NCBI GenBank assembly: GCA_944548615.1
Contig: OX155951.1
Coordinates: 36,732,709 to 36,796,708, forward strand
Direction of reading: 5' to 3'
Source: Micropterix aruncella
Lineage: Eukaryota > Arthropoda > Insecta > Lepidoptera > Micropterigidae
DNA: 64,000 bases
In this document: positions 23,226-33,553 of the stretch, piece after piece
Layout of the letters: each line of letters starts with the position of its first letter
Position numbering within the stretch: the first letter of the stretch is position 1
The notes under the pieces: model-generated
What the model saw: the letters and a program-made list of their open reading frames with translations, nothing else
Database searches by the model: none
What the model was told of the DNA's origin: nothing
Made by a program: the position numbers and the translations under genes

Positions 23226-24626
23226 GGCAACTACACAATAGAATACATTCGGAATTAAAAGTGAAGTTAGATACCATACGAGGAAGAAAAATTATGACGG
23301 AATGGTTGATTGAGCTAGGAAGAAACGAAACGGAGAAATTAGTTAATTATAGTGCTGTATAAGAATACCAAACTACATAAAATTACTGCTTTATGTATAT
23401 GTATAGATTATATGTATAAATATATATATGTATATATGTGTATGTGTATGTATATGTGTAGATGTATATGTTTATATGTGTATGTGTATATATGATTATT
23501 TAATATTATTATGTATATTATGTTACTAAATTATAAGTAGGTATATGTAAAATTTGTGTAAATATAGAGCTACCACGTAAAACAATGCTACATTATGTCA
23601 CACTTACCAACTAAAAAAAAAAAAGGAAAAAAAGAATACATAAAAGTCTACCTTAGTACGGGCATTACTCCAGCAAGGTAGATTTTAATCTTATTAATCT
23701 AGTATTATAAATGTGTGTGAAATATTAATAAATAATAATAATAATAATAACCTCCCCTTCCGCACGGCGCGGCGACGCCGGGGCAGCGGCTCGCAGGGGG
23801 GAAGGGGGGGGGAGGCGAGGTCTCGCCACCACCCCCGGACCTCCCACTCACCCGCGAGGGCACCGGCAAGGGCGGGAACGCCCCCGCGCCTCGCCCAGGG
23901 GACACCGCGCCTGAAACCGCCCCGGCCACCGAACCCCGCGGTGAAGTGGGGGGCGGGGGGCGGGGGGCCGGCGGGGGGGGACCGCGGGATGCGAGGCGAC
24001 CTCCCGAAGGGATCGCCTCCCCCCCCCCGGATCACTTGCCGCCATCCCCGAATCGCAAGGAAAATCTTCGGAACGCAAGCTCGCACTCCGCGCAGGCACT
24101 CCTCCTTGCGACTCCAACGCCGACGAAACTGCAGCGCTGCTATGCCGGCCCACTACGCGTATCGCGCCTGCCCGCAGGTCTGCGGACTCGCGCGCAGCGT
24201 CGCGCACGCCACTCAGCCGGCGCACACCGCGTCGCGGCCAAGACAGTGAAGGCGAAGGCGTGGGCGTGCTCTCACAAATGAGTTTAACGAGAATCCTCCG
24301 CAAACTTGCGACTCGCCCTCAGTGGCCCTCGCCGCGGGGCTCACCCACGCCGACAGCGCCCGAAAAAGCGGTCGCCGGACGCACAGCCTCCCCTTTAACG
24401 TCGCACCGCAAACGTCAAAATGGCTTTCGCCGCACAGGGGCCAACCCCGGCGGGATGCAGCGCCACGAACGCTGTCGCAGGTGCACGGACACACCGGCTA
24501 TGCAGTGCAATTGCACTAAACTCCGGAATACACAAGAAAACACAGATTAACTATTTTATTAGCGCTTTGAGACGGAGCAGTTGCAGAGACGTCAGTCTGC
24601 GGCGACTGCTCAGCCCGAAGTGACAA
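23226..24626 (-). other. R1 no. 1 presumed 5' untranslated region, with an AT-rich block
   Basis: 23740-24626 is strongly GC-rich with C- and G-runs (for example about 23940-24030) and no family motif on either strand; open frames there are compositional. 23230-23740 is AT-rich with a degenerate (TATG)n microsatellite at 23396-23500 and (TAA)n at 23730-23749, so it may be a later insertion between the 5' region and ORF1. The right edge abuts the next element at CTCTAACTTAAC. Confidence 0.5.
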
Positions 24627-25037
24627 GCCTCTAACTTAACAGTTAGAGTTTCAAGGCGATAGGTGAGGGCAGCAAACCCCGCCCACCGCCCGGGCAGTTA
24701 TAACGACGAGGGTCGTCTTGTCTGCCCGGGATGTCGTGCTACGACAACCCTGCGCGTACCAGAAGGGTAGAACGCGTAGGGGGTGAAATAGGGTAAACCA
24801 CCCCCCCCCCGTACCGCCCCGAGAACCCATTTATTTATAATAATAAAAGAATTTACAAAGAAAAAATTTACAAAATAATACTAAATTTACCATATTCACA
24901 AAATAAAATAATAAAACAACAAATAACAAATTTAGGGCCGGTAAGCGGGGTAGAGGACGCTCCAGAAACGATGATGGTGGAGGCGCACGGTCAGTGGGCA
25001 GGTCTCGGAGCAGCCACGGGGGGGAGGAATCCCTGGA
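24627..25037 (-). mobile_element. R1-clade LINE no. 2, 3' untranslated fragment only
   Basis: This 411-bp copy begins (as its 3' end) with CTCTAACTTAACAGTTAGAG and is nearly identical to the 3' untranslated region of copy 1 through the CCGCCCGGGCAGTTATAACG and CCCGAGAACCCATTTATTTA blocks. It ends at 25037, where the next copy's 3' end begins. It is a strongly 5'-truncated insertion at the same junction sequence. Confidence 0.8.
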
Positions 25038-26390
25038 TCTTCTAACTTAACAGTTTAGTGGTTTCAAGGCGGCAGGTGAGGGTGGAGAACCCACCCACCG
25101 CCCGGGCAGTTATAACGACGGTGGTCGTCTTATCTGCCCGGGATATCATGCAACGACACCCCGCGCGTACCAGAAGGGTATACGCGCGGGGGATAAAGAA
25201 AGGTAGCCACCCCCCCCCCCGTACCACCCCGAAAACCCATTTATTGAGTATAAAAAAAAACAAAAGAAGATAACAACAAAAGAAGATCAGAAATAGTCGT
25301 AAAAATAATAATAAAATAAACACAAAGCAGAGATTAAAGTTAAACAAAGACAGGCTACCAAACACAGACAGGATGTCGGGGGGACTAAGTGGTTAGTGAG
25401 GGGGTATGTAGACGTATGGGTCATGGGGCGGTCTCGTGGGGGACGGCCTAACCAAGGTCCTCAGGCAGGGGACGCGCCCGCGGGGGCGGTTTGGGGGACG
25501 GCACATAGACGGGCACTTCGGGCTGGAAGTGGCCTTCGCATCACGCCACAGGTGTCGGGGGGGACCCCAAAACTGGGGTTCCCGGAAGCCTCAACTCCTC
25601 CCAAAGGGAAACCCACTTCTCCGCGAAGCATCGGAACGCGCCGAAACAACGCCCACACTCGACCAGATCCGCATACCATATCGGTAGGCGCTTGGCGCAC
25701 GCGCCGACCTCACGCACCAATTCATCCCGTGCGGTCGAGATCTTTGGGCATATCCAAATGACGTGTTCTGCCGTTTGAAGTCCATGCCCACACACGCACC
25801 AGGGGTCACGGGAGAGTCCAAAGTCAGGCAGCTTGGCTTTGAACTCCCCATGGCCCCCGACCAGCTGGGTGGTATGGTGATCGAACCGCAGAAAACACGC
25901 ATTTTTCATTCTCGCCTCTACCGACGGAAAGAAGCAGTGGGTGAGGCGGCCCGTGCCGCCAGCATCCCACCTCTCCTGCCAAACACGAAGGGATTCCGCA
26001 CGAATCAGGCGGGCAAACTCCCCAGCTCGATACCCCGCCGGGTCAACCGAGAGGCCATGAAAGACCACTGGTCCTCCCCGACGATACCGCGCCAACGCTG
26101 CGCGCTCCAAAACCTCCAAATCGATGGGCAGGACGCCCGCAATGACAGGTAGCGCGAGAGTGGACGTCGTCCTGTACGCCCCGCCCCGGTCATAGCCACG
26201 AGAGGGATGCGCTGCCCACGCAAGAGAGCCACTCGGGTTGCCTCCGGGATGTGGTGCTCCGTCCACGCACGTGCAGCGTACGTCACACGTGGTACGAAGA
26301 CACCTTCGTATATCGTCCTTACCGCAGGGAAACGAATTCCCCAGTCGGCTCGGCTCGCTTCACGGAGAGCAAAGAAGCTCCTAACTTAAC
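25038..26390 (-). mobile_element. R1-clade LINE no. 3, 5'-truncated
   Basis: It has the same 3' untranslated organisation as copies 1 and 2 but is more diverged (TCTAACTTAACAGTTTAGTG, then CCGCCCGGGCAGTTATAACG, with CATGCAACGAC for CGTGCTACGAC). It is preceded by the C-terminal part of ORF2. Its truncated 5' end lies at about 26390, beside CTCCTAACTTAACCTCCTAA, so both flanks carry the CTAACTTAAC word, which fits a target duplication. Confidence 0.8.
25541..26390 (-). pseudogene. R1 no. 3 ORF2 C-terminal region with CCHC motif
   Basis: From about 26390 the minus strand reads RREASRADWGIRFP-like sequence and YAARAWTEHHIPEATRVALL (frame of 26286). After a frameshift at about 26150-26220 it continues in the 26266 frame: LPVIAGVLPIDLEVLERAAL, WQERWDAGGTGRLTHCFFP, and DPWCVCGHGLQTAEHVIWIC. 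The Cys-Val-Cys...His...Cys cluster is the usual C-terminal zinc knuckle of R1-clade ORF2. The stop is at 25541. Only the part after the RT core is present, with one frameshift. Confidence 0.8.
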
Positions 26391-27240
26391 CTCCTAACGA
26401 AGACCTCTAACTTAACAGTCGGGGGAGTCTGGAAGCAGTACATATAGAGCGGGGGTGGTTGCTGACCTTACGGCGACTGTTCTTGAAACGACCATTGGCT
26501 ACCCGATCCCGGGTGAACAGCCGGGCAAAAGATGCCGTGGTCCGCGATAGATTTTGTTTACACCGCTTCGTAAGGGAGAGGACCGCGTAAGCGACCTCGA
26601 ACTCGTAACCAGTCGAGAGACCGGAGTAATTTGGTCGCAACTGTGACTTACCGGAAGTAAGGGCGTGAGTGTAAGGCCGCTGGGTGACCTCTTGCGGGCA
26701 TGTGGCGTAGCTTGACGGTGGACTGTTTTGTACTAAGTCTTCTGCGTCCTATTCACGAGAGATAGAACGACTAATAGTTAAAACTTCCTCAGGTGACGGG
26801 TTCGCCCGTTATAGTTGACAGCTCTAGTTGTTAATCTGGCGTTACCTATCCTTAAAAACTAGTCGTTGGCCAACTGATCCCGTTTGAGCTTGACAGATAA
26901 ATGGCACCAGGAATCGATATAAAAAATACCTCTAACGCCAGGTAGAGGCCAAGCAAGCGACCTCGAATCTGTGACTAGATTGGAGGATGGATAAATCCGT
27001 CCAAATCTGGTAGTGGGGCCGCGAGGCTGGCCCGCTGTGTGCATTTCCTAGCGGTAAGGCGTTGGACTCATACGGGCTGTTGCCGTAGTTTGACTGTGGA
27101 TTGTGTTATCCATAAAGTATTAACGTTCACTCCTTGGGAGACAGAATGGCCCGATGTAGTTATAACTCCATGGGATGGCTGGTTTGCCCGTTCGACACCT
27201 CCCAATCTACCATTTAAACTAGCATCAACTCTGTAATATT
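26391..27240. repeat. Right-hand part of the inverted-repeat family, two diverged units
   Basis: 26425-26830 is the reverse complement of 16800-17240 (for example GACTCCCCCGACTGTTA on the minus strand, and the TCGCGGACCA and CTTGCGCGGTCCTCTCCC blocks). 26860-27200 repeats much of the same order in diverged form (AAGCGACCTCGAA..., TAGCTTGACGGTGGACTGTT against TAGTTTGACTGTGGATTGTG, and a GGTTCGCCCGTT against GGTTTGCCCGTTCGACAC end). Before the R1 insertions this segment was continuous with 16573-17466. No coding sequence is recognised. Confidence 0.6.
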
Positions 27241-28744
27241 TATGGAAATAAACTATCATTTTGAGGAGGACTCTTCTGTAATAGTAGAGTATTTAATCAT
27301 CAACAACTCCCTCTTTCCGACATTTGTTGAGTGTTGTGCCTACCTCAGAGGGTCTTAATCCAAAGGACGTCATTATTCGGTTGTTGACCAAGTAGATATT
27401 TGATCCTGTATGCATGCACCATATCAGGGAATTAGATTCACTAAATAGATCAAAAATATCCCAATACTACCTGCATAAAATTCGGCAATGAAACTGATAC
27501 TCAAATCATGAGCTAACAACCGTCTCATTATTTGTGAGCTGTTTGAATAAAACCATGTCATTGATGATAGGCAGCTCTTTATTAGACAGATATTAATCTT
27601 ATTTCTCTTCGCAGCCAGCAAATGCGGAACATGAGGAATGCTCACAACTTTAATTACGAAGTGTCAAAGGTCAGATCGTCATTTCATGGCACTAATATTT
27701 TATGGCACTACGTTTGTTTAATTAATTGCAAAACCCATTAAAATGTCACATAAATAATAAACATAAATATATGTCTAAGAAAGACCTGAGTAAGTGGATC
27801 TTCTTAAATCTTATTCGATTTAAGACAGAGACGGAACTTGAAATGATAATGTACGAATGATATTATTATAATATAATATTACATCACCTACTGTTTAAAG
27901 CATACAATTGTATTGCTATGAATTTGTAAATATAGGTTGGAAATATTCGAAGTAAGGTACATCATTTTTCTCTTATATGAATACAAAATTAGTACACTAG
28001 AAGCCAAGATGTTAAATAAGAGCGGCAAGTATAATTAATACAACGAACGAATCATCGACAACTGTTTAGCGTTTTCCTAGCGCGAAAGTTCCCATTGTTT
28101 TCACTTCGGCACGTCTCGGTAATTAATGGTTGCCTAAAGGTGCTGTTAACATCGTTTAAACTTCTTATGCAATTGTTTCTAGGAAGCAAACGATTTCAAG
28201 TCGTGCTTCACCGTTTGCAGCGAAATCGACATTGCTACCCATATAAATAAAGCCTATTTTGGTGGGACGTAACCGAATGAATATACACAAATTTTTAATT
28301 CATTCGCCTTATAGGAGGTCTCGGATGAGAGCTGAGCCACGATTTGGGCCAGCTACAACACAAGCAGTTCTTGCGGCCAGAGCTGCAGAGTCGGCTATAG
28401 ATACGGCGCGACTGCTAAAAGCAGCCATTGGCCCATATCTATTTACTAAGCCGCGTATTATATTGTTGGATATTTAATTTTCCATTAGTAAAGCGTAAGA
28501 GCCAATGGAGGAGTGCTTTGATATATGGAAATCGTATGAAATTAACATACATATATCGGAACCTTGAATAGAAAATTTCGGTTTCATAAGAGATGGCGTA
28601 GCTTGTATTTATTGACATTGACTGAATTGCAAACTACTTCATTTCAAAACCCATAAGTCATAAGGCATGAATTATAATCAGTCTGGGTAAAATTACCCAG
28701 AAATTCGTTGAAGTGTAAAAACGGAAGTTTCGTGAGCTTCGAAA
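27241..28744. other. No gene seen
   Basis: AT-rich unclassified DNA. Short open frames show no family motif. Around 28030-28480 composition is more balanced (a TTAGCGTTTTCCTAGCGCGA stretch and a short frame with AVLAARAAESAIDTARLLKA), but I cannot assign it. Confidence 0.35.
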
Positions 28745-29703
28745 ATGTCGAAATTTGAGCAGACAAAACAGAAAATTGCTCCAGAATGTCATCTTTTGCT
28801 ATTGGAGACTTACGGGGAATTAACCCTGATAGATAGGACAGTTGAACCTTAGTTTCGCCTATTCAACAGTAGTGATTTCGACGTGCAAAACAAAGAACGC
28901 CCAGGCCAGGAAAAAAAATAAGAAGCACAATTGGAGACCATACCCCATGAACATTCGAGTCTGACGCTGGAGATGATAGGTGAAGCACCTAATGTTCATC
29001 CCACAATCGTTTCCAAACGTTTCAAGGCCATGGCAATCATTCAAAAGGGCATTGGGGCTGAGTCAAGAGACGTCGAAAGACATTTCATGAATTGTGAAAC
29101 GCTCCTTCAACGTCGAAAAAACAAAAGTTTTCTTTACCTGATAATAAGTTTTATCCACCGTGTATCTTTTACGAGAACCCCAAACGCAAAAAATATCGCT
29201 CGTACCCCGGCCAATCACTTCCATCGACCTCAACAGCCAAGCCAAAGAGAGACATAGATGGATCCAAGATAATGTTTTACATTTGGTGGGACCAAAAGGA
29301 TGTCATGTCATGTTATGAGTTGCTGAAACCAGGAGAAACCATCACGGGATGGTTATCGCGCTCAGTTTAAGAAATTGAGGGATGCGGTAAGGTTAAAACC
29401 GCCGGAATACGCCAAAAGGCACAAAGAGGTCATTTCCAGCATGACATTGCTCGACCACACGTCGCAAAGTACGTCAAGAACTTCCTGGAAACACTTCGCT
29501 GGCACGTCCTACCCACCTGCTGCACTCGCCATCCGACTACTGTTTGTTCCGGTCGATGATTAATTGCCTTTCCGAGCAACGCTTTCAGTCTTTCGAGGAT
29601 ATTGAAAAATGGCTGGATTCGCGGATAGTCTCCAAGGACGTATCCTTTTTCCGCCGAAGAATCTGTCAGAAAGACGGGAGAAGATCATAGCTAGGGATGG
29701 GCA
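28745..29703 (+). pseudogene. mariner transposase, heavily decayed
   Basis: Pieces in three frames follow the order of a mariner transposase: MSKFEQTKQKIAPECH at the start, LLLETYGELTLIDRTV, SSDFDVQNKERPGQEKK, then SLTLEMIGEAPNVHPTIVSK, then WWDQKDV...YELLKPGETI, QHDIARPHVAKYVKNFLETL, SDYCLFRSM and FEDIEKWLDSRIVSKD, with FFRRRI and a final IARDGQ. The Asp of the HD-ARPH motif is kept. Many frameshifts and stops are spread along it. Terminal inverted repeats were not located with confidence, although a short palindrome (GGGTAAAATTACCC) lies at 28685-28698. It is a long-dead copy. Confidence 0.8.
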
Positions 29704-30154
29704 ATAATAATTGAAATAAAATGTACTTATTAATTCGTTTAGAAATACATTAATTGCCACGAAAAAATCGATATTTTCAATTCAAAACCCTAATATAAAT
29801 AATTTTTTGAGATGTCAATTTTAGAACATATTTGTGTGGTGCTACAGTGTAACATAAGAAATGTATGCACTTGTGGGATCAAACTCATAGAAACCTTAGG
29901 AAAATCTTTATCTATATAATATAGGAAAATAATAACAGGATAGAATAGACAATTTCGAGTAGTTTAGTAAAAATATCAGATATACAAAGACTATTGCCAC
30001 TACCATATTATCAAGGTGACATGGTTATAAATTAATATAGTTTAAAACTAATAGAGGTGGATTTCACATTTTGAACTTTTATGCCTCAAAGGAAGAAGCA
30101 TAATTAATTGTATTAAGCATCATTAACGTATGAGTAGAAGAAAGTAGAAATATG
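29704..30154. other. No gene seen
   Basis: AT-rich unclassified sequence between the dead mariner and a GC-rich block. Confidence 0.4.
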
Positions 30155-30500
30155 TCGGGGCGTTGTGGTGTCGAAGCCGAACATGCGCGGTCGTGACCGA
30201 TCCTTGCCGATCGCCGCGCTGCTTTTCCCTCTTTTCACGTGCTCACTAGGCTTTCATTAAAGGCGTAATGAGTGTTGCTTAGCGTCTCCGCGGCCGCCAT
30301 TCATTAAAAAATAACAAACGGCGACATTCCTTCGCGCGCCTGCAACGCCACACGACGCGACCATTCCCGCGCATTTCCTATTCAAGATGGCCGCTGCCGC
30401 GTCGCCGCCATATTTAAATTAGGCATAGAGCATAGACGAGGACATAAATTAGTCGACAAACCGCCCGCTCTAATTAGACGCTTAATGTAAACGCTCGGGA
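30155..30500. promoter_or_regulatory. GC-rich block with regulatory-type words (tentative)
   Basis: This block is distinctly richer in CG than its surroundings. It contains several GCCAT/ATGGC words in Pho/YY1-like context (GCGGCCGCCATTC near 30291-30303, CAAGATGGCCGCTGCCGC near 30383-30400, GCCGCCATATTTAAATTAG near 30404-30422) and TAATTA homeodomain-type sites (CTCTAATTAGACGCTTAATG, about 30468-30487). It has no repeat ends and no coding frame. It could be a Polycomb-type or developmental control element of a neighbouring gene, but nothing here proves function. Confidence 0.25.
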
Positions 30501-31186
30501 GTCTTAGCTGCGATTTAGGCTGGGTGCACACGATTTTGATCAGAAACAGTAAATTCGAAACCTTTAAAAATCATAACGCCGCTTGCATTGAACGCACTCT
30601 CAAAAAATGTAGCGATACTTAGCAATCCGTATTACTTTAAAAAATAGTTTATCGCCACACACGCTAAATGCACGAGTTTCTAAGGGAGCTCACTTGAAAC
30701 CAAGGGGTCTATTATTGAAAATAGTCTAAAATTCTAGTGTACTAAACCCCCGTTTTAATCAAATGGACCATAGACAAATCTAGAAAGCTAATCTTGTCAA
30801 TAAAAGCCCCCTCGGCTATCGCAGCACGCAGTTGTCAGAAATCTTTCGATAAAATCGTACAGCAATCTAATAAAATGTAGTTAGGTGTTTTTAAAAACCT
30901 ACCTATTTGAAAACAATTAAGGATCATTTTAAGAAATATAATATATTGTAATTAATTGTGTACGATGTAAAATCTAGTTGACAAATCTTCAGCTGCGTAC
31001 ATCTACAACTGTTAAAACCGTCTTACAAATAGAAATTAAATTCTGCATATGGCAAAGCTGGCAGAAGCTCGCTCACTCACTCGCGCTCTGCTATGAGAAA
31101 TTAGCGACGAACAGTGCGAGTATAAGTTAAATAAAAAGTCTAAAACTAAGGAAATAGTTTAATTAAAAGGTAAGTTTGCCATTTGC
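30501..31186. other. No gene seen
   Basis: AT-rich unclassified DNA up to the left inverted repeat of the 31.2-33.55 kb element. Confidence 0.4.
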
Positions 31187-31541
31187 TCTGGAACACTTTT
31201 GAGTATCTCAAAAACAGCTAAAATTTTGCACCTTTTTCGGTTTCCCATTTTGACCATGAAGGAGCACGTTCTCAACAAAAACCATTTTACGTATATTTAA
31301 ACTTAATTAATTTTGTTACAATATAATATTAGAATGGGCTCGCTAACCTTCATAATGTCTGAGATACAGCTTTTCAAATTCGGCAATATCTTCAAACTTA
31401 ACATTTTTTTGCAAATTTTCATGTACAATTAATTGCCTTTATAGTATATTCATCATATACATTTGCCTTTATATCTTAGATAACCTATCTAACATAAGTC
31501 ATTGAAGTAGACATTTATTCAATTTATCATTTTAAAGGAGA
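31187..31541 (+). repeat. Left inverted repeat of the 31.2-33.55 kb element
   Basis: The outer end is near GGAACACTTTTGAGTATCTC and the inner end near GACATTTATTCAATTTATCA. It pairs with 33265-33553. The left arm carries some extra bases around 31263-31350. Confidence 0.75.
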
Positions 31542-31591
31542 TCAGTGTTTACAACCAAACGAGAAAATTGAACGTGAGCACTGTTCCTACT

Positions 31592-31684
31592 TCTACTACC
31601 ATTTTTAATTCTACTACTGTAACTACCACTATAACTGCTATTCCTACTACTACTACTACTACTACTGCTACTAATACTACTACT
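31592..31684. repeat. (CTA)n-type trinucleotide repeat
   Basis: Imperfect (CTA)n, read TACTACTACTACTACTACTG in the middle, just inside the left arm. Confidence 0.85.
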
Positions 31685-31789
31685 TCACGTAGGAGCTTTC
31701 ACTATTCCCAATGTGGAAGGGAATCAAGACCTTTTTCTATACAGCATTCAAACATGTCAATATTGATGAGTCACAAGATAAAGTAAAGT

Positions 31790-33102
31790 TGTGGTTGTAG
31801 ATGGTTATCATCGCCTTCACAAGGTGGTATAACCCACTTTTCGATCGACCTCATAGCTGCCCGATATGTAAAATATCTCGAGACACGGTACGGTCAGATC
31901 ATAGCTGTAGTGTTCGATGGTTACCTAATAGAGGCGGACAAAAAGAGCACGAAGAGCTTAGAACGTAATAGCTAAGCTGAGGCACATTATTCTTCTGAAG
32001 TGATATCCGAGGAAACAACCACCCCCTAATGTTTCCCAAGATTTTTTTTATCCCATGATAAAAACTAATTAAGATTCATCCAACTGCATGGGGCGCAATT
32101 CGAAGCCAAAAATATTAAGGATTTTCAGGAAGAAGAAGATGCTGACACGCTAATTATCATTACAGGTATCATAGAGGCCTCTGATTTTCAGATCGTGGTT
32201 ATTTCAGGAGACTTGTTGTTGATCCTCATCGGTCTCAAATGCCCACAAAAGGTTCCATATACGTTCAGAAGCGTTAAAGGGGGAAAACAGCAGATGTCTT
32301 CTACTCAACCACCTCAACATCTACAGACAGTCAGCTCATCACTTCCCTTATGCCTTCAGTGGCTGTGATTACACCCTAATGCTTCTTCCATGCCATGGAA
32401 AACTCAAGTTGCTTCAAATACTATGTACATATGCATGTATAGACCTTCAAGAAAAAGCTGCATTTATTATCCAGCTGCGACACCTGCCCAAGTAGATGAA
32501 GCCGGGGAGAAGATCCTCATTCAACTGTATGGTGGAGAAAGGTCCAGTCAAACCCTCAACGACTTGCACTACACGATCTTAACAAAGGCTGCAGTCAAGA
32601 GCATTTTCAACCTGGGCAGACTTCAGACGCAAGATGCTGTAAAGCTACATTCATTTCGCACATACTACCAGGTGCAGCAGTGGCTGGGCTACAAAAACAA
32701 TCCGCTCTAATAGGGATGGGTTGCTTCAGCCCGAGGCCTTTCTCCAAAGACGATGTCGAGGGAAGTAGCCGCCTCAACCCAGCTGAACATGATATTCTGT
32801 AGTTGCAAGAAGGGATGCAGGAATGCTTCCAGCTGCAGGAAAGCAGGTTTGAAATGTCCCGTTGTCTGAGGGACCTGTAATGGCCAGTCCTGCGAAAACC
32901 TACCGGAATTAAAGATAGACGTGCATTATAAAACCCTCAACTTAGACGACCTCGACGACGACGAGACAGTTCGTCTGCTCGATGATACAATCAAGGAACA
33001 TAAGGTATAGTTACACTTGAATTGTTGTTTGATGTTACCATTATTTATATTATTCAATATATATATTTTATTTCAATTCAGGCGATTAAGGACGACGAGT
33101 AA
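31790..33102 (+). pseudogene. FEN/XPG-like nuclease with C-terminal CXC domain, decayed, one intron
   Basis: Pieces in order: VVVDGYHRLHKVV (31790-31830); ARYVKYLETRYGQIIAVVFD then GY and a KKSTKSLER segment (31854-31950); AQFEAKNIKDFQEEEDADTL (about 32095-32160); IVVISGD (32190s); PYAFSGCDYT (about 32348-32377); DEAGEKILIQLYGG (32497-32538), SLNDLHY-like, HSFRTYYQVQQWLG (32649-32690); then a cysteine-rich tail CSCKKGC...CRKAGLKCP...CNGQSCEN (32795-32905). VFDG, the acidic DADT cluster, SGD and GCDY occur in the order of the metal-binding motifs of FEN1/XPG (PIN-like) nucleases. I know the CXC ending from uncharacterised multicopy insect proteins. A GTATAG...TTCAG intron at 33005-33081 joins ...EHK to AIKDDE and a stop. 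Several frameshifts and stops inactivate it. The biochemical role is inferred only. Confidence 0.7.
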
Positions 33103-33264
33103 GACGATTTGGCTGATTTCCTGTACCCTGCTCAATCAAGGAGCAGAAAACAATATTAAATATTTATAAATATGTGTTAGACATATTTTGTATTTAAATT
33201 TTAGTCGTTTGGTTGTGAACAGTGAGTTACTTCCAATCATCCCACCCTTACCCCTCCTCTCGCA

Positions 33265-33553
33265 CCTCCTTCAAAATATTAAATTGAATAAATGTTTACT
33301 TTACTGACTCATGTTAGACAAATCATTGAAGATATAAAGACAATTGTATATGATGAAACACGAAAATTAGCATAAATTTTTCAAGTTTGGAGATTTTGCC
33401 AAATTTGAAAAGCTGTATTTCAGAAGCTATTATAGTTGCCGAGCTCATTCTGATCGTTTTTTGTCAAAAACGTACTCCTTTATGGTCAAAATGGGAAGAA
33501 ACCGAAAAAAGTGCAAGAATTTAGCAGTTTTTGAGATACTCAAATGTGTTCCG
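33265..33553 (-). repeat. Right inverted repeat of the 31.2-33.55 kb element
   Basis: The complement of this block follows the left arm from GGAACACATTTGAGTATCTC through ACAGCTTTTCAAATTTGGCA to CATTTATTCAATTTAATATT. Confidence 0.75.

Larger units (their letters stand above)
17463..24626 (-). mobile_element. R1-clade LINE no. 1, full-ended but RT deleted, split by a MULE
   Basis: Read on the minus strand the order is: GC-rich 5' untranslated region (24626 down to about 23226), ORF1 with zinc knuckles, ORF2 endonuclease, then, after removal of the MULE at 17806-20914, about 32 more codons and directly the 3' untranslated region (about 17690-17463). The 3' end reads ...CTTAACTGTTAAGTTAGAGG. The RT domain, which should make up most of ORF2, is absent, so this copy is an internal-deletion derivative. 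ORF1 zinc knuckles, the endonuclease and the shared insertion point place it in the R1 clade; TRAS/SART-type relatives are plausible. Confidence 0.8.
31187..33553 (+). mobile_element. Long-inverted-repeat element carrying a FEN/XPG-like plus CXC gene
   Basis: The left arm (31187-31541) and right arm (33265-33553) are inverted copies. GGAACACTTTTGAGTATCTC AAAAACAGC pairs with the complement of 33525-33553. GAGATACAGCTTTTCAAATT pairs with 33400-33425. TTCATCATATACATTTGCCT and TAACATAAGTCATTGAAGTA pair with 33290-33358. The arm ends pair as CATTTATTCAATTT. Similarity runs through about 300-350 bp with substitutions and small indels. Between the arms is one decayed intron-containing gene. The layout is that of a DNA transposon with long terminal inverted repeats, but no standard DDE transposase is visible. 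Outer ends and any target duplication are not resolved. Confidence 0.7.

Noticed and set aside
20845..24550. Many plus-strand open frames across the R1 element
   Set aside because: They are antisense shadows of GC-rich ORF1, ORF2 and 5' region on the minus strand and carry no family motif.
26379..26424. True telomeric repeat tract
   Set aside because: CTCCTAACTTAACCTCCTAAC is only reminiscent of (CCTAA)n; no perfect tandem CCTAA units are present.
27039..27075. tRNA-like A-box word TAGCGGTAAGGCGTTGGACT
   Set aside because: No cloverleaf and no B box at tRNA spacing; a GTTCGACAC word is over 100 bp away. Treated as part of a dispersed repeat.
31568..31786. Thr-rich frame in the (CTA)n repeat
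   Set aside because: Microsatellite translation; the neighbouring gene is read from other frames and begins later.
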